Origin: Clostridium sp.
Lineage (GTDB): Bacteria > Bacillota > Clostridia > Clostridiales > Clostridiaceae
NCBI RefSeq assembly: GCF_018372875.1
Contig: NZ_JAHAIF010000006.1
Span: forward strand, 35,743-99,742
Direction: 5' to 3'
Length of the DNA: 64,000 nt
Part shown: positions 54,851 to 64,000 of the stretch, piece by piece
How positions within the stretch are numbered: the first letter of the stretch is position 1
Layout: each line of letters opens with the position of its first letter
Notes under the pieces: generated by a model
The model's input: only the letters and a program-made list of their open reading frames with translations
Told to the model about the DNA's origin: nothing
Databases searched by the model: none
Made by a program: the position numbers and the translations under genes

Positions 54851-55552
54851 ATGTCAGTAATATCAATGAAACAATTATTAGAAGCTGGTGTACACTTTGG
54901 TCACCAAACTAGAAGATGGAACCCTAAGATGGCTCCTTACATCTTTACAGAAAGAAACGGAATCTATATCATAGATTTACAAAAGACTGTAAAGAAAGCT
55001 GAAGAAGCTTACAACTTTATTAAGGAAGTTGCTGCAGAAGGAAAAGATATCTTATTCGTTGGAACAAAGAAACAAGCTCAAGAAGCTATCCAAGAAGAAG
55101 CTATAAGATCAAACATGCACTTTGTTAACAACAGATGGTTAGGTGGAATGTTAACTAACTTCGAAACAATAAAGACTAGAATTAAGAGATTAGCTGAAAT
55201 CGAAAGAATGCAAGAAGATGGAACTTTCGAAGTTCTTCCAAAGAAAGAAGTTATAAAGCTTAAGGGAGAATTAGAAAAGTTAGAAAAGAACCTTGGTGGA
55301 ATCAGAAACTTAGACTGCGAAAACATCGGAGCTATGTTCGTAGTTGACCCAAGAAAAGAAAAGAATGCTATTTCAGAAGCTAAGATTTTAGGAATTCCTG
55401 TAGTAGCTATAGTTGACACTAACTGTGACCCAGAAGAAGTTGATTACGTAATTCCAGGTAACGATGATGCTATAAGAGCCGTTAAGTTAATAACTGCTAA
55501 AATGGCTGACGGAATCATCGAAGGAAGACAAGGTGAGCAATTAGCTGAATAA
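54851..55552 (+). CDS. rpsB: 30S ribosomal protein S2
   Basis: A 233-residue protein with [37 protein letters not shown] and the [31 protein letters not shown] region of S2. ATG 54851 follows CCAGGAGGTAAG; an in-frame GTG-region start at 54788 lies in the leader. It is followed by tsf, as in nearly all bacteria. Confidence 0.96.
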   Translation: MSVISMKQLLEAGVHFGHQTRRWNPKMAPYIFTERNGIYIIDLQKTVKKAEEAYNFIKEVAAEGKDILFVGTKKQAQEAIQEEAIRSNMHFVNNRWLGGMLTNFETIKTRIKRLAEIERMQEDGTFEVLPKKEVIKLKGELEKLEKNLGGIRNLDCENIGAMFVVDPRKEKNAISEAKILGIPVVAIVDTNCDPEEVDYVIPGNDDAIRAVKLITAKMADGIIEGRQGEQLAE

Positions 55553-55562
55553 TTAGCTATGT

Positions 55563-55597
55563 AAAAAGGTAGGTGAAGTATTCTTCATTTACCTTTT
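55563..55597 (+). terminator. Hairpin between rpsB and tsf (attenuator)
   Basis: AAAAGGTA (55564-55571) pairs with TACCTTTT (55590-55597), with inner TGAAG/CTTCA. The T-run is only four bases, so partial read-through into tsf is expected. Confidence 0.65.
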
Positions 55598-55641
55598 AAC
55601 CTAAATGATAAGGGTTACTTAATATAAAGGAGGAAATGAAT

Positions 55642-56553
55642 ATGATAACTGCAAAATCAGTTAAGGAATTAAGAGAAATGACTGGCGCAGGAATGATGGA
55701 CTGCAAAAAGGCTTTAACAGAAACTAATGGAGATATAGAAAAGGCTGTAGAATTCTTAAGAGAAAAAGGATTAGCTGCTGCTGCAAAGAAAGCAGGAAGA
55801 GTTGCTGCTGAAGGTCTTGTTAAGACATATATTACAGAAGATAATAAGAAGGCTGGTATCGTAGAAGTTAACTGTGAAACAGATTTCGTTGCTGCTAATG
55901 AACAATTTGTAGCTTTTGCTGATTCACTAGCTAAGATGGTTGTTGATACAACAGCTACAACTGTTGAAGAATTCTTAAACGAAAAGTACAATGAAGAACA
56001 AACAGTTCAAGAAGCTTTAACTGCTTTAATTGCTACTTTAGGTGAAAACATGACAGTAAGAAGATTCAAGAAGGTTGAAGTTGCTAATGGTGCAGTTCAA
56101 ACTTATATTCACGGTGGTGGAAGAATTGGTGTTGTTGTTGAATTAGGATGCGAAACTGAATCTCAAGTAGTTGTAGATTTAGCTAAAGAACTTTGTATGC
56201 AAGTTGCAGCTGCAAACCCATTATTCTTAAATGAAGAAGGTGTTGATAAGGAAGCTGTAGAAAAGGAAAGAGAAATCTACAGAGTTCAAGCTCTTAATGA
56301 AGGAAAACCAGAAAAGATCGTTGATAAAATGGTTGAAGGAAGAATCAAGAAATACTATAAAGAAGTATGTCTTGTAGATCAAGCTTGGGTTAAAGATGGA
56401 GATAAGAGCATAGCAAAGCTTGTTGAAGAAAAATCTAAAGAAGTTGGTTCTCCAATCACTGTTAATAGCTTCGTAAGATTTGAAAGAGGCGAAGGTATAG
56501 AAAAAGTTGTTGAAGATTTTGCTGCAGAAGTTGCAAAGCAAATGGGTAAATAG
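55642..56553 (+). CDS. tsf: Elongation factor Ts
   Basis: Nucleotide exchange factor for EF-Tu. The 303-residue protein begins [20 protein letters not shown], followed by [20 protein letters not shown] and the VNCETDFVA motif. Of two nearby ATGs (55636 and 55642) the second is eight bases from GGAGG and gives the usual N-terminus. A strong terminator follows. Confidence 0.96.
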   Translation: MITAKSVKELREMTGAGMMDCKKALTETNGDIEKAVEFLREKGLAAAAKKAGRVAAEGLVKTYITEDNKKAGIVEVNCETDFVAANEQFVAFADSLAKMVVDTTATTVEEFLNEKYNEEQTVQEALTALIATLGENMTVRRFKKVEVANGAVQTYIHGGGRIGVVVELGCETESQVVVDLAKELCMQVAAANPLFLNEEGVDKEAVEKEREIYRVQALNEGKPEKIVDKMVEGRIKKYYKEVCLVDQAWVKDGDKSIAKLVEEKSKEVGSPITVNSFVRFERGEGIEKVVEDFAAEVAKQMGK

Positions 56554-56561
56554 TTAAAACC

Positions 56562-57337
<776 letters not shown>

Positions 57338-57347
57338 GAGGGTTAAA

Positions 57348-57905
57348 ATGATCAAGGACATTATTAAGAATTCAGAAGAAAAAATGAAAAAGACTATTTC
57401 AGTTCTTAATTCAGAGTTATCGACTATGAAAGCAGGAAGAGCTAATCCAACTATGCTTGATAGAATTCAAGTAGAGTATTATGGAAGCTTATGTCCACTT
57501 AATCAAGTTGCCAATGTATCTGCTCCAGAACCAAGAGTACTTATGATAACACCTTGGGAAAAACCATTACTAAAAGATATAGAAAGAGCTATACTTAAGT
57601 CGGATTTAGGATTAAATCCTTCAAATGATGGTTCAGTAATAAGATTAATAATACCTGAATTAACAGAAGAAACTAGAAAGAACTTAGTTAAGAATGTTAA
57701 AAAGACAGGTGAAGATGCTAAAGTTGCAGTTAGATCTGTAAGAAGAGATGCTAATGAAAAGATAAAAGCATTAAAGAAGGATTCAGATATGTCAGAAGAT
57801 GAAGTTAAGAAGGGTGAGGATCAAGTTCAAAAAATAACTGATTCTTACGTTAAAGAAATTGACAACATAATTTCAGCTAAGGAAAAGGAAATAATGTCAA
57901 TTTAG
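57348..57905 (+). CDS. frr: Ribosome recycling factor
   Basis: Splits post-termination ribosomes with EF-G. The 185-residue protein has NSEEKMKKTISVLNSELSTMKAGRANP and PWEKPLLKDIERAILKSDLGLNPSNDG, both conserved. ATG 57348 follows TAGGAGG. It is 10 bases after pyrH and is closed by a terminator. Confidence 0.96.
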   Translation: MIKDIIKNSEEKMKKTISVLNSELSTMKAGRANPTMLDRIQVEYYGSLCPLNQVANVSAPEPRVLMITPWEKPLLKDIERAILKSDLGLNPSNDGSVIRLIIPELTEETRKNLVKNVKKTGEDAKVAVRSVRRDANEKIKALKKDSDMSEDEVKKGEDQVQKITDSYVKEIDNIISAKEKEIMSI

Positions 57906-57914
57906 GCTAGCAAA

Positions 57915-57944
57915 TAAAAAACCTGCTCCAAGGGCAGGTTTTTT
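57915..57944 (+). terminator. Terminator after frr
   Basis: AAAAAACCTGC (to 57926) pairs with GCAGGTTTTTT (57934-57944): a strong stem with a T-run. Confidence 0.92.
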
Positions 57945-57974
57945 GTTAATTAGATATTATGGGAGGGGCCAACC

Positions 57975-58745
57975 TTGTTTAGTTTTTTTAAGAATAAGAA
58001 AAAGAATAGCTTGGATAATGACGAAAATATAGAATTAGATATGAATAATATCCCTAAACATGTAGCTATTATAATGGATGGTAATGGAAGATGGGCAAAA
58101 CAAAGAAATCTTCCAAGAACTATGGGGCATAAAGCTGGTGTAGAAACAATAAGACGCATAATTAAAGAAGGGGATAGACTTGGCATTAAATACATGACTT
58201 TATATGCATTTTCAACTGAAAATTGGAAGAGGCCTAAAGAAGAAGTTGGAGCGCTAATGAAGTTACTTGTTCAATACTTAAAGCAAGAAATAGATGAATT
58301 AGATAGAAATGGTGTTGTTATAAATGTTCTTGGAGATATCTCTAAACTACCAGAAGAGTGCATAAGGGAAATAGAGAGAGCTAAAGAAAGAACAAAAAAT
58401 AATAATGGAATAGTTATGAATGTAGCTTTAAATTATGGTGGAAGAGATGAAATTATAAGAGCAATAAAAGCAATAGCCAATGATTATAAAGATGAAAAAA
58501 TAGATATAAATAATATAGATGATATTCTAGTGAATAATTATTTATATACTGCAAGAATGCCAGACCCAGATATAATAATTCGACCATCAGGAGAACAAAG
58601 ATTAAGTAATTTTCTTTTATGGCAATGTGCATATTCAGAGTTTTGGTATTCAGATATTAATTGGCCTGATTTTAAGGAGAATGATTTACAAAGAGCAATT
58701 TATGATTACCAAAACAGAGATAGACGTTTTGGTGGAATAAAATAG
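57975..58745 (+). CDS. uppS: Undecaprenyl diphosphate synthase
   Basis: Cis-prenyltransferase making the lipid carrier for cell wall synthesis from farnesyl and isopentenyl diphosphate. The 256-residue protein has the catalytic MDGNGRWAKQR (Asp35), YAFSTENWKRPKEEV and RPSGEQRLSNFLLWQ motifs. It starts with TTG 57975 after GGGAGGGG. Its isoprenoid precursors come from the dxr and ispG pathway downstream. Confidence 0.95.
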   Translation: MFSFFKNKKKNSLDNDENIELDMNNIPKHVAIIMDGNGRWAKQRNLPRTMGHKAGVETIRRIIKEGDRLGIKYMTLYAFSTENWKRPKEEVGALMKLLVQYLKQEIDELDRNGVVINVLGDISKLPEECIREIERAKERTKNNNGIVMNVALNYGGRDEIIRAIKAIANDYKDEKIDINNIDDILVNNYLYTARMPDPDIIIRPSGEQRLSNFLLWQCAYSEFWYSDINWPDFKENDLQRAIYDYQNRDRRFGGIK

Positions 58746-58760
58746 ATTGGGGTGAAGGTA

Positions 58761-59555
58761 TTGAAATCAGATAACAGATATCTAGGTGCACTTATGATAG
58801 CACCATTTATATTATTTATATTTTGGGGAGGTTTACCTCTAAAAATATTTACTTTCATTTTATCTGCTTTAGGAATGTATGAATTTTATAAAGCGTTAAA
58901 AGAAAAAGACTTTAAACCAATTGAAATGGTAGGATATATTTTATTAATACTATTCTATTTGTTTGATAATGATTTTGAAAAGCTTATTTTTATGATAATT
59001 TTAGCAACATTTATACTTTTAATAATACCTGTAGTAGACTTAAAGTATACATTTATTGATGTTGCAATTACTTTGCTAGGATTCTTATATGTGGGCATTT
59101 TGTTTAGTTTTATATACCTAGTAAGTGAAAAAAGCGGTGGAGCTTTTTATGTATGGCTAATATTTATAGGATCATGGATGACAGATACAACTGCATATTA
59201 TGCTGGTAGATTATTTGGAAAAACAAAGTTATGCCCAAAAGTAAGTCCTAAGAAAACTATAGAGGGTTCTATTGGAGGACTTATAGGATCAACAATTTCT
59301 TGTGGAATATTAGGATTTGTTGCTCAAGGATATATAGCTACTTTTCCAATATATCATTTCTTTATTATAGGAGCATTATGTGGAGTGTTTAGTCAGTTTG
59401 GTGATTTAGTAGCATCTTCTGTAAAAAGATATGTAGGAATAAAGGATTATAGTAATCTTATTCCAGGTCATGGTGGTATATTAGATAGGTTTGATTCAAT
59501 ATTATTCTCAGGATTAATAGTATTCTATTACTTAACTTTTATATTAGCATTGTAA
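58761..59555 (+). CDS. cdsA: Phosphatidate cytidylyltransferase
   Basis: Makes CDP-diacylglycerol from phosphatidic acid and CTP. The 264-residue membrane protein has about seven hydrophobic segments and the C-terminal CDS signature SVKRYVGIKDYSNLIPGHGG followed by ILDRFDS. I chose TTG 58761, five to six bases after GGGGTGA; a GTG at 58752 inside that site is the alternative. It follows uppS by about 15 bases. Confidence 0.94.
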   Translation: MKSDNRYLGALMIAPFILFIFWGGLPLKIFTFILSALGMYEFYKALKEKDFKPIEMVGYILLILFYLFDNDFEKLIFMIILATFILLIIPVVDLKYTFIDVAITLLGFLYVGILFSFIYLVSEKSGGAFYVWLIFIGSWMTDTTAYYAGRLFGKTKLCPKVSPKKTIEGSIGGLIGSTISCGILGFVAQGYIATFPIYHFFIIGALCGVFSQFGDLVASSVKRYVGIKDYSNLIPGHGGILDRFDSILFSGLIVFYYLTFILAL

Positions 59556-59589
59556 ATTAAAAAATATTATGTTTTATTTCTGCAAATAT

Positions 59590-59642
59590 AACCCCTTTTC
59601 TTTGCATATATTTTAATGTATGTGCAAGGGAGGGGGTTTTTT
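59590..59642 (+). terminator. Terminator whose 3' arm is the next gene's ribosome site
   Basis: AACCCC (59590-59595) pairs with GGGGTT (59633-59638), and CTTTGCATA (59600-59608) with TATGTGCAAGG-type sequence (59620-59629), followed by six T's (59637-59642). The 3' arm AGGGAGGGGG is the Shine-Dalgarno of the TTG at 59641, which lies inside the T-run. Confidence 0.75.
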
Positions 59643-60606
59643 GGAGTTTATAAGAAGATATAAAAAACTAATTGATTTGATTATGCTTTTATTAATAATA
59701 ACGATTCTAACATTAATTATAAAATACTATTTCAAACCCTTTATATGGATGGTTATAATGTTTCTCATTGCAAGTCCATTATACAAGTTTTTTATAAAGT
59801 TAAATATACATGATAAAATTGCCGGAGCGTTATCAATTTTATTTGTAAATTTAGCTTTAGTTATATTTATTATTTATCTTGGTGGTAGTATATTCATTTT
59901 ATTAAAAAAATTATATGAGGGAAATATTAAACTTATAGAAGATTTAATTAGAACTTATATTGGATTTATTGATATAGGAGATGGAAAAAGTATTGCAGGT
60001 AGTGTTATATCTATATTAAATCAGGATTTTATAAAAACAAGTGCTATAACAACAGGAGAAGGAATAGCAGCATTCTTTATAGGCAATATATGTGCTTTTT
60101 TTATTTTAGTGGATAAAGAAAAAATGAAGGATTTAGTTAAAAGATTAATACCAAGAGATATATTATATAAAGCTAAGTATCAAGGTGGTAACTTTAAGGA
60201 AATGATAGGTATTCAAGCTATATTAGTATTAATGTCAACCCTTGAAATAATTATAGGGTTCATAATGTTTAGGGTTCCAAAAGCAGTTTTACTTGGAGTT
60301 ATTTGTGGAATATTAGACATATTACCTTATGTAGGAACAATAATTGTATTTGTACCTATAATAATATACAATATTATAGTGGAAGATTATATAGTAGCTT
60401 TTGGGTTGATATGCTTATATATTTTAGTTCAAGTTATTAGAGAAGTGCTTGAAGCAAAATTTTTAAGTGATAAACTAGAATTACATCCCTTATTAGTTTT
60501 ATTATCTATATATATAGGTGTTAAGTTATTTGGGATTCTTGGAATAGTTGTAGGCCCTATGTATGGGATTCTAGCTAAGGATATAATCTATGGAGAAGAT
60601 AAGTAG
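59641..60606 (+). CDS. AI-2E-family transporter-like membrane protein
   Basis: A 321-residue polytopic protein of the AI-2E/PerM family, with hydrophobic segments near 12-50, 60-85, a central soluble part, and several helices from about 195 to the end, including the characteristic VPKAVLLGVICGILDILPYVG and LGIVVGPMYGIL. Substrates in this family vary (sodium/proton exchange, AI-2 export); none can be inferred here. It starts with TTG 59641 or, less likely, the in-frame ATG 59620 in the hairpin loop. It is inserted between cdsA and dxr. Confidence 0.88.
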   Translation: MEFIRRYKKLIDLIMLLLIITILTLIIKYYFKPFIWMVIMFLIASPLYKFFIKLNIHDKIAGALSILFVNLALVIFIIYLGGSIFILLKKLYEGNIKLIEDLIRTYIGFIDIGDGKSIAGSVISILNQDFIKTSAITTGEGIAAFFIGNICAFFILVDKEKMKDLVKRLIPRDILYKAKYQGGNFKEMIGIQAILVLMSTLEIIIGFIMFRVPKAVLLGVICGILDILPYVGTIIVFVPIIIYNIIVEDYIVAFGLICLYILVQVIREVLEAKFLSDKLELHPLLVLLSIYIGVKLFGILGIVVGPMYGILAKDIIYGEDK

Positions 60607-60625
60607 CAATTAGGAGGATAAAGAC

Positions 60626-61786
60626 ATGAAGAAACTTTCAATATTAGGGGGAACAGGGTCAATAGGACTTCAAACTTTAGATGTAATTAGAAAATCTAAT
60701 AAAGAGTTAAAATTGATTGGGGTAACTGCTAATTCATCTGTAGAAAAGATGATAGAAATAATAAATGAGTTTAAGCCGAAATATGTAGGAATGATGGATA
60801 GTAGCTCAGCTTTAAAGATAAAAGAATATTGCACTGAGAATAATTTTGATATTGAGATTCTTGAAGGAATGGAAGGGTTAATAAAAATAGCATCCCTTGA
60901 AGAAATAGATATTGTTGTTACTTCAGTTGTAGGTATGATAGGTTTAAAGCCGACAATGGCAGCTATTGAAGCAAAGAAAGACATTGCTCTTGCAAATAAG
61001 GAAACTCTTGTTGTTGCAGGTGAATTAGTTATGCAGGCAGCAAAGGATAATGGAGTGAAAATTCTTCCGGTTGATTCAGAACATAGTGCTATATTTCAGT
61101 CATTAAGAGGGAATAGCTTAGATAGTTTAAAGAAGATAATATTAACTGCATCTGGAGGCCCTTTTAGAGGAAGAAAGATAGATGATTTAAAGGAGATAAC
61201 TTTAGAAGAAGCTCTTAATCATCCAAACTGGAGTATGGGAAAGAAGATTACAATAGATTCAGCTACATTAATGAATAAGGGCCTTGAAGTAATTGAAGCT
61301 CATTGGTTGTTTAATTGTAGTTATGATAATATTCAAGTTGTAGTTCATCCTCAAAGTATTATACATTCTATGGTTGAATATAAGGATGCAAGTATAATAG
61401 CTCAACTTGGATCTCCAGATATGAGGCTTCCTATACAATATGCATTGAATTATCCAGAAAGAAAAGAAGAAGTAGCTAAATCTATTGATTTTTGGGAAAT
61501 ATCAAAATTAACTTTTGAAAAACCAGATTTAGAAACATTTAAATGTCTAAGACTTGCGTATGAAGCAGGAAAAAAGGGTGGCTTAGTTCCAACAGTTTTA
61601 AATGCTGCTAATGAAGTTGCTGTGCAATTTTTCTTAGATAAGAAGATAAAATTCTTAGAAATAGGAGATATTATTGAAGAAGCTATAAATTACTTTAGTG
61701 TTGAATGCAAAAAAGAGTTATCCTTAGATAACGTAATTGAATTAGATAAAAAAGTAAGAGAGTATGTAGCGTGTAATAGAGGTTAG
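60626..61786 (+). CDS. dxr: 1-deoxy-D-xylulose 5-phosphate reductoisomerase
   Basis: First committed step of the MEP isoprenoid pathway, NADPH-dependent. The 386-residue protein has the dinucleotide loop [12 protein letters not shown] (8-19), [26 protein letters not shown] and [24 protein letters not shown] with metal and substrate ligands. ATG follows AGGAGG. ispG lies two genes on. Confidence 0.96.
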   Translation: MKKLSILGGTGSIGLQTLDVIRKSNKELKLIGVTANSSVEKMIEIINEFKPKYVGMMDSSSALKIKEYCTENNFDIEILEGMEGLIKIASLEEIDIVVTSVVGMIGLKPTMAAIEAKKDIALANKETLVVAGELVMQAAKDNGVKILPVDSEHSAIFQSLRGNSLDSLKKIILTASGGPFRGRKIDDLKEITLEEALNHPNWSMGKKITIDSATLMNKGLEVIEAHWLFNCSYDNIQVVVHPQSIIHSMVEYKDASIIAQLGSPDMRLPIQYALNYPERKEEVAKSIDFWEISKLTFEKPDLETFKCLRLAYEAGKKGGLVPTVLNAANEVAVQFFLDKKIKFLEIGDIIEEAINYFSVECKKELSLDNVIELDKKVREYVACNRG

Positions 61787-61797
61787 GAGGAAAGACA

Positions 61798-62811
61798 TTG
61801 AATTATATTTTGGCGATTTTAGGGTTTGGTTTATTAATCATAGTACATGAATTTGGACACTTTATAGCAGCAAAATTAAATGGGGTTAAGGTTGTTGAAT
61901 TTTCTATAGGTATGGGACCAAAGATACTTTCACATCAAGGGAAGGAAACAAGATATTCTCTTTCGTTATTACCTATAGGTGGATATGTTCAAATGTTAGG
62001 GGAAGAAGAGGCTGTAGATGACGAAAGGAGTTTTTCAGCTAAATCACCATTAAGAAGAATTTCTATAATCTTAGCTGGAGCTTTCATGAATTTTGTATTA
62101 GCAATAGTTATTTTAAGTACTATATTTAATATTTTTGGATTTGTAACTACAAGCTTAGATAGAATTGAGGCTGGAACACCAGCTGCTTCAGCAGGATTAA
62201 TGCCAGGAGACAAAATAACTAGAGTAAATGGAAGTAAAGTGTTTACAAATAGCGATATTTCTGTTGGCGTAAATATGAATAAAGGCAAAACAATAGACCT
62301 TGAGTATGAAAGAGGAGGATTAAAAGATACAGTAACGATACAACCTGCATATATAGAGGATGAAGGAAGGTATATGATAGGAGTTTATTTCAAGGGTGAA
62401 GAAAATCCTAGTATATTAAGCAGTATAAAGGAAAGTTTTAATGAAACTGCATCTTTGATTTCTCAAACTTTTAAAGGGTTAAAAATGATATTTACAGGAG
62501 AAGCCAATTTAAAAACTGACGTTGGAGGTCCTGTTACAATAATTAAGATGTCAGCAGGTGCAGCAGAAGTAGGTGTGTGGAATTTAATGAAGCTAGTTGC
62601 AATACTTTCTGTTAGCATAGCAGTGTTTAATTTATTACCATTCCCGGCTTTAGATGGTGGATGGGCAGTTATATTATTTATAGAATTAATAACAAGAAGA
62701 AAGGTACCAGATAAAATAGTAGGGGTTCTAAATACAGTAGGATTTATGCTACTGATAGGAATTATGATATTAGTAACAATAAAGGATATAATTTTCCCTA
62801 TTAGTTTTTAG
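61798..62811 (+). CDS. rseP: Site-2 protease RseP/RasP
   Basis: Intramembrane zinc metalloprotease cutting membrane-bound regulators and leftover signal peptides. The 337-residue protein has the HEFGH motif in the first membrane helix (His17, Glu18, His21), a PDZ domain (about 105-185, RIEAGTPAASAGLMPGDKI), and the third zinc ligand in LLPFPALDGG. It starts with TTG 61798 after AGGAGG. The dxr-rseP-ispG order is typical. Confidence 0.95.
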   Translation: MNYILAILGFGLLIIVHEFGHFIAAKLNGVKVVEFSIGMGPKILSHQGKETRYSLSLLPIGGYVQMLGEEEAVDDERSFSAKSPLRRISIILAGAFMNFVLAIVILSTIFNIFGFVTTSLDRIEAGTPAASAGLMPGDKITRVNGSKVFTNSDISVGVNMNKGKTIDLEYERGGLKDTVTIQPAYIEDEGRYMIGVYFKGEENPSILSSIKESFNETASLISQTFKGLKMIFTGEANLKTDVGGPVTIIKMSAGAAEVGVWNLMKLVAILSVSIAVFNLLPFPALDGGWAVILFIELITRRKVPDKIVGVLNTVGFMLLIGIMILVTIKDIIFPISF

Positions 62812-62825
62812 GAGTGTAGGATAAA

Positions 62826-63875
62826 ATGGATAGAAAGTTAACAAGAAAAGTAAAAGTAGGAAAGGTATATGTAGGAGGAGATGCTCCTGTTACAATCCAA
62901 TCTATGACTAATACAGATACAAGAGATGTTGAGGCTACATTAAAGCAAATTAGAGAACTTTATAATGCAGGATGTGAAATTATAAGATGTACAGTGCCTG
63001 ATATGGAGGCTGCGGAAGCAATTAAAGAAATAGTAAAACAATCACCTATTCCGGTAGTTGCAGATATACATTTTGATTATAGATTAGCTCTAAAAGTTGT
63101 TGAAAATGGTATATCAGCAGTTAGGATTAACCCGGGGAATATTGGAAGTATTGAAAGAGTTAGAATGGTTGCTGAAGCTTGTAAAGCTAAAAATATTCCA
63201 ATAAGAATTGGTGTGAATTCAGGCTCTTTAGAAAAAGAGATTCTAGAGAGAGATGGAAAGCCTACAGCTAAAGGATTAGTAGAAAGCGCATTAGCTCATG
63301 TTAAAATATTAGAAGCAGTAGATTTTAAGGATATAGTAATTTCTATTAAATCTTCAGATGTTAGAATGATGATAGATGCTTATAGGCTTATGAGTGAAAA
63401 GGTTGATTATCCTCTTCATTTAGGAGTTACTGAGTCGGGAACTCCATTTAGAGGAACAATAAAGTCAAGTATAGGTATTGGTACATTACTTGCAGAAGGA
63501 ATAGGAGATACTATAAGAGTTTCCCTTACAAGTGATCCAATTGAGGAAATTAAAGTTGCAAAGGAAATGTTAAAGGCTTTGGGGTTAAGAAAGGGTGGGC
63601 TTGAATTTGTTTCTTGTCCAACATGTGGAAGAACACAAATAAAGCTTATTGAAATTGCAAATGAAGTTGAGAGAAGACTTGAAGGCAATAATAAAGATAT
63701 AAAAGTTGCAGTTATGGGATGCATAGTTAATGGACCAGGAGAGGCTAGAGAGGCTGATATTGGCATAGCTGGAGGTAAAGGCGAAGGAATTATATTTAAA
63801 AAAGGTGAAATAATTAAAAAGTGCAAAGAAGAGGATTTAATTGAAGAATTAATGAAGGAAATAAAGTTGCTTTAA
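62826..63875 (+). CDS. ispG: 4-hydroxy-3-methylbut-2-en-1-yl diphosphate synthase
   Basis: Penultimate step of the MEP pathway. The 349-residue iron-sulfur enzyme has VTIQSMTNTDTRDVEAT at the start, INPGNIG, and cluster ligands Cys264 and Cys267 (SCPTCGRTQ) and Cys299 (GCIVNGPGEA), with catalytic Glu306. In many clostridia polC follows; the remaining 125 bases here contain no start of a plus-strand gene. Confidence 0.96.
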   Translation: MDRKLTRKVKVGKVYVGGDAPVTIQSMTNTDTRDVEATLKQIRELYNAGCEIIRCTVPDMEAAEAIKEIVKQSPIPVVADIHFDYRLALKVVENGISAVRINPGNIGSIERVRMVAEACKAKNIPIRIGVNSGSLEKEILERDGKPTAKGLVESALAHVKILEAVDFKDIVISIKSSDVRMMIDAYRLMSEKVDYPLHLGVTESGTPFRGTIKSSIGIGTLLAEGIGDTIRVSLTSDPIEEIKVAKEMLKALGLRKGGLEFVSCPTCGRTQIKLIEIANEVERRLEGNNKDIKVAVMGCIVNGPGEAREADIGIAGGKGEGIIFKKGEIIKKCKEEDLIEELMKEIKLL

Positions 63876-63959
63876 TTAAACCTAATTGATGTAAAAATTT
63901 ATCGTTAGAGTATAATTTTAGTAGGCAGAGATAGTAATAAAAACTAGATAAAAATAAAA

Positions 63960-63985
63960 GGAGATGCAAAAGCATCTCCCAATAT
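63960..63985 (-). terminator. Terminator of a minus-strand gene beyond the window
   Basis: GGAGATGC (63960-63967) pairs with GCATCTCC (63972-63979). A T-rich tail follows only on the minus strand, so it should end a gene entering from the right. A weak TTGATG/TATAAT pair with 19-base spacing lies at 63893-63917. Confidence 0.6.
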
Positions 63986-64000
63986 ACATAAATATCCATT

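Overview
The window is a gene-dense, strongly AT-rich stretch of chromosome from an endospore-forming Firmicute, almost certainly Clostridium sensu stricto (cluster I) or a close relative. The evidence is the codon choice (AGA arginine, ATA isoleucine), strong AGGAGG ribosome binding sites, frequent TTG and GTG starts, sporulation genes (spoIVA, spoVM, ylbJ), and a gene order that follows the Bacillus/Clostridium core block yloC-remA-gmk-rpoZ-coaBC-priA-def-fmt-rsmB-rlmN-prpC-prkC-rsgA-rpe-thiN-spoVM-rpmB-yloU-fakA-recG. I saw no prophage, insertion sequence, CRISPR array, tRNA or rRNA.

Layout. 1-7194 is the least conserved part. It holds the edge of an unrecognised minus-strand gene, spoIVA, ilvE on the minus strand, a small protein resembling the PBECR nuclease fold, an asparaginase behind a promoter, structured leader and terminator that I cannot assign to a known riboswitch class, a guanine-type purine riboswitch ahead of a purine permease, and a gene-free stretch of about 870 bases with two strong RNA-like foldbacks. 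7195-24808 is the macromolecule-synthesis and signalling block. It covers RNA decay, GMP kinase, CoA synthesis, replication restart, formyl-Met processing, rRNA methylation, the PP2C phosphatase/PASTA kinase pair, and the very short spoVM gene with rpmB opposite it. 24860-34209 runs recG-rsmD-coaD, the ylbJ and tmcAL pair on the minus strand, the acetate operon pta-ackA, and yceD-rpmF.

34265-47904 carries lipid and acyl-carrier genes (plsX, acpP), rnc, smc, the SRP genes (ftsY, ylxM, ffh) and the ribosome-maturation series rpsP-khpA-rimM-trmD-rplS-rbgA-rnhB. After a decayed gene remnant come yraN, comM, dprA, topA and codY. 54851-63875 is the series rpsB-tsf-pyrH-frr-uppS-cdsA-(AI-2E-family transporter)-dxr-rseP-ispG, linking translation factors, UMP supply, lipid carrier synthesis and the MEP isoprenoid pathway.

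Most of the window is ordinary core genome. The best points for follow-up are the unassigned attenuator in front of the asparaginase; three genes (yceD, khpA, topA) whose strong Shine-Dalgarno lies about 30 bases upstream of the only possible start with a hairpin between them; a start codon fused to a terminator U-tract (AI-2E-family transporter gene); and the structured gap at 6326-7194. All calls were made by eye; no database search was run.
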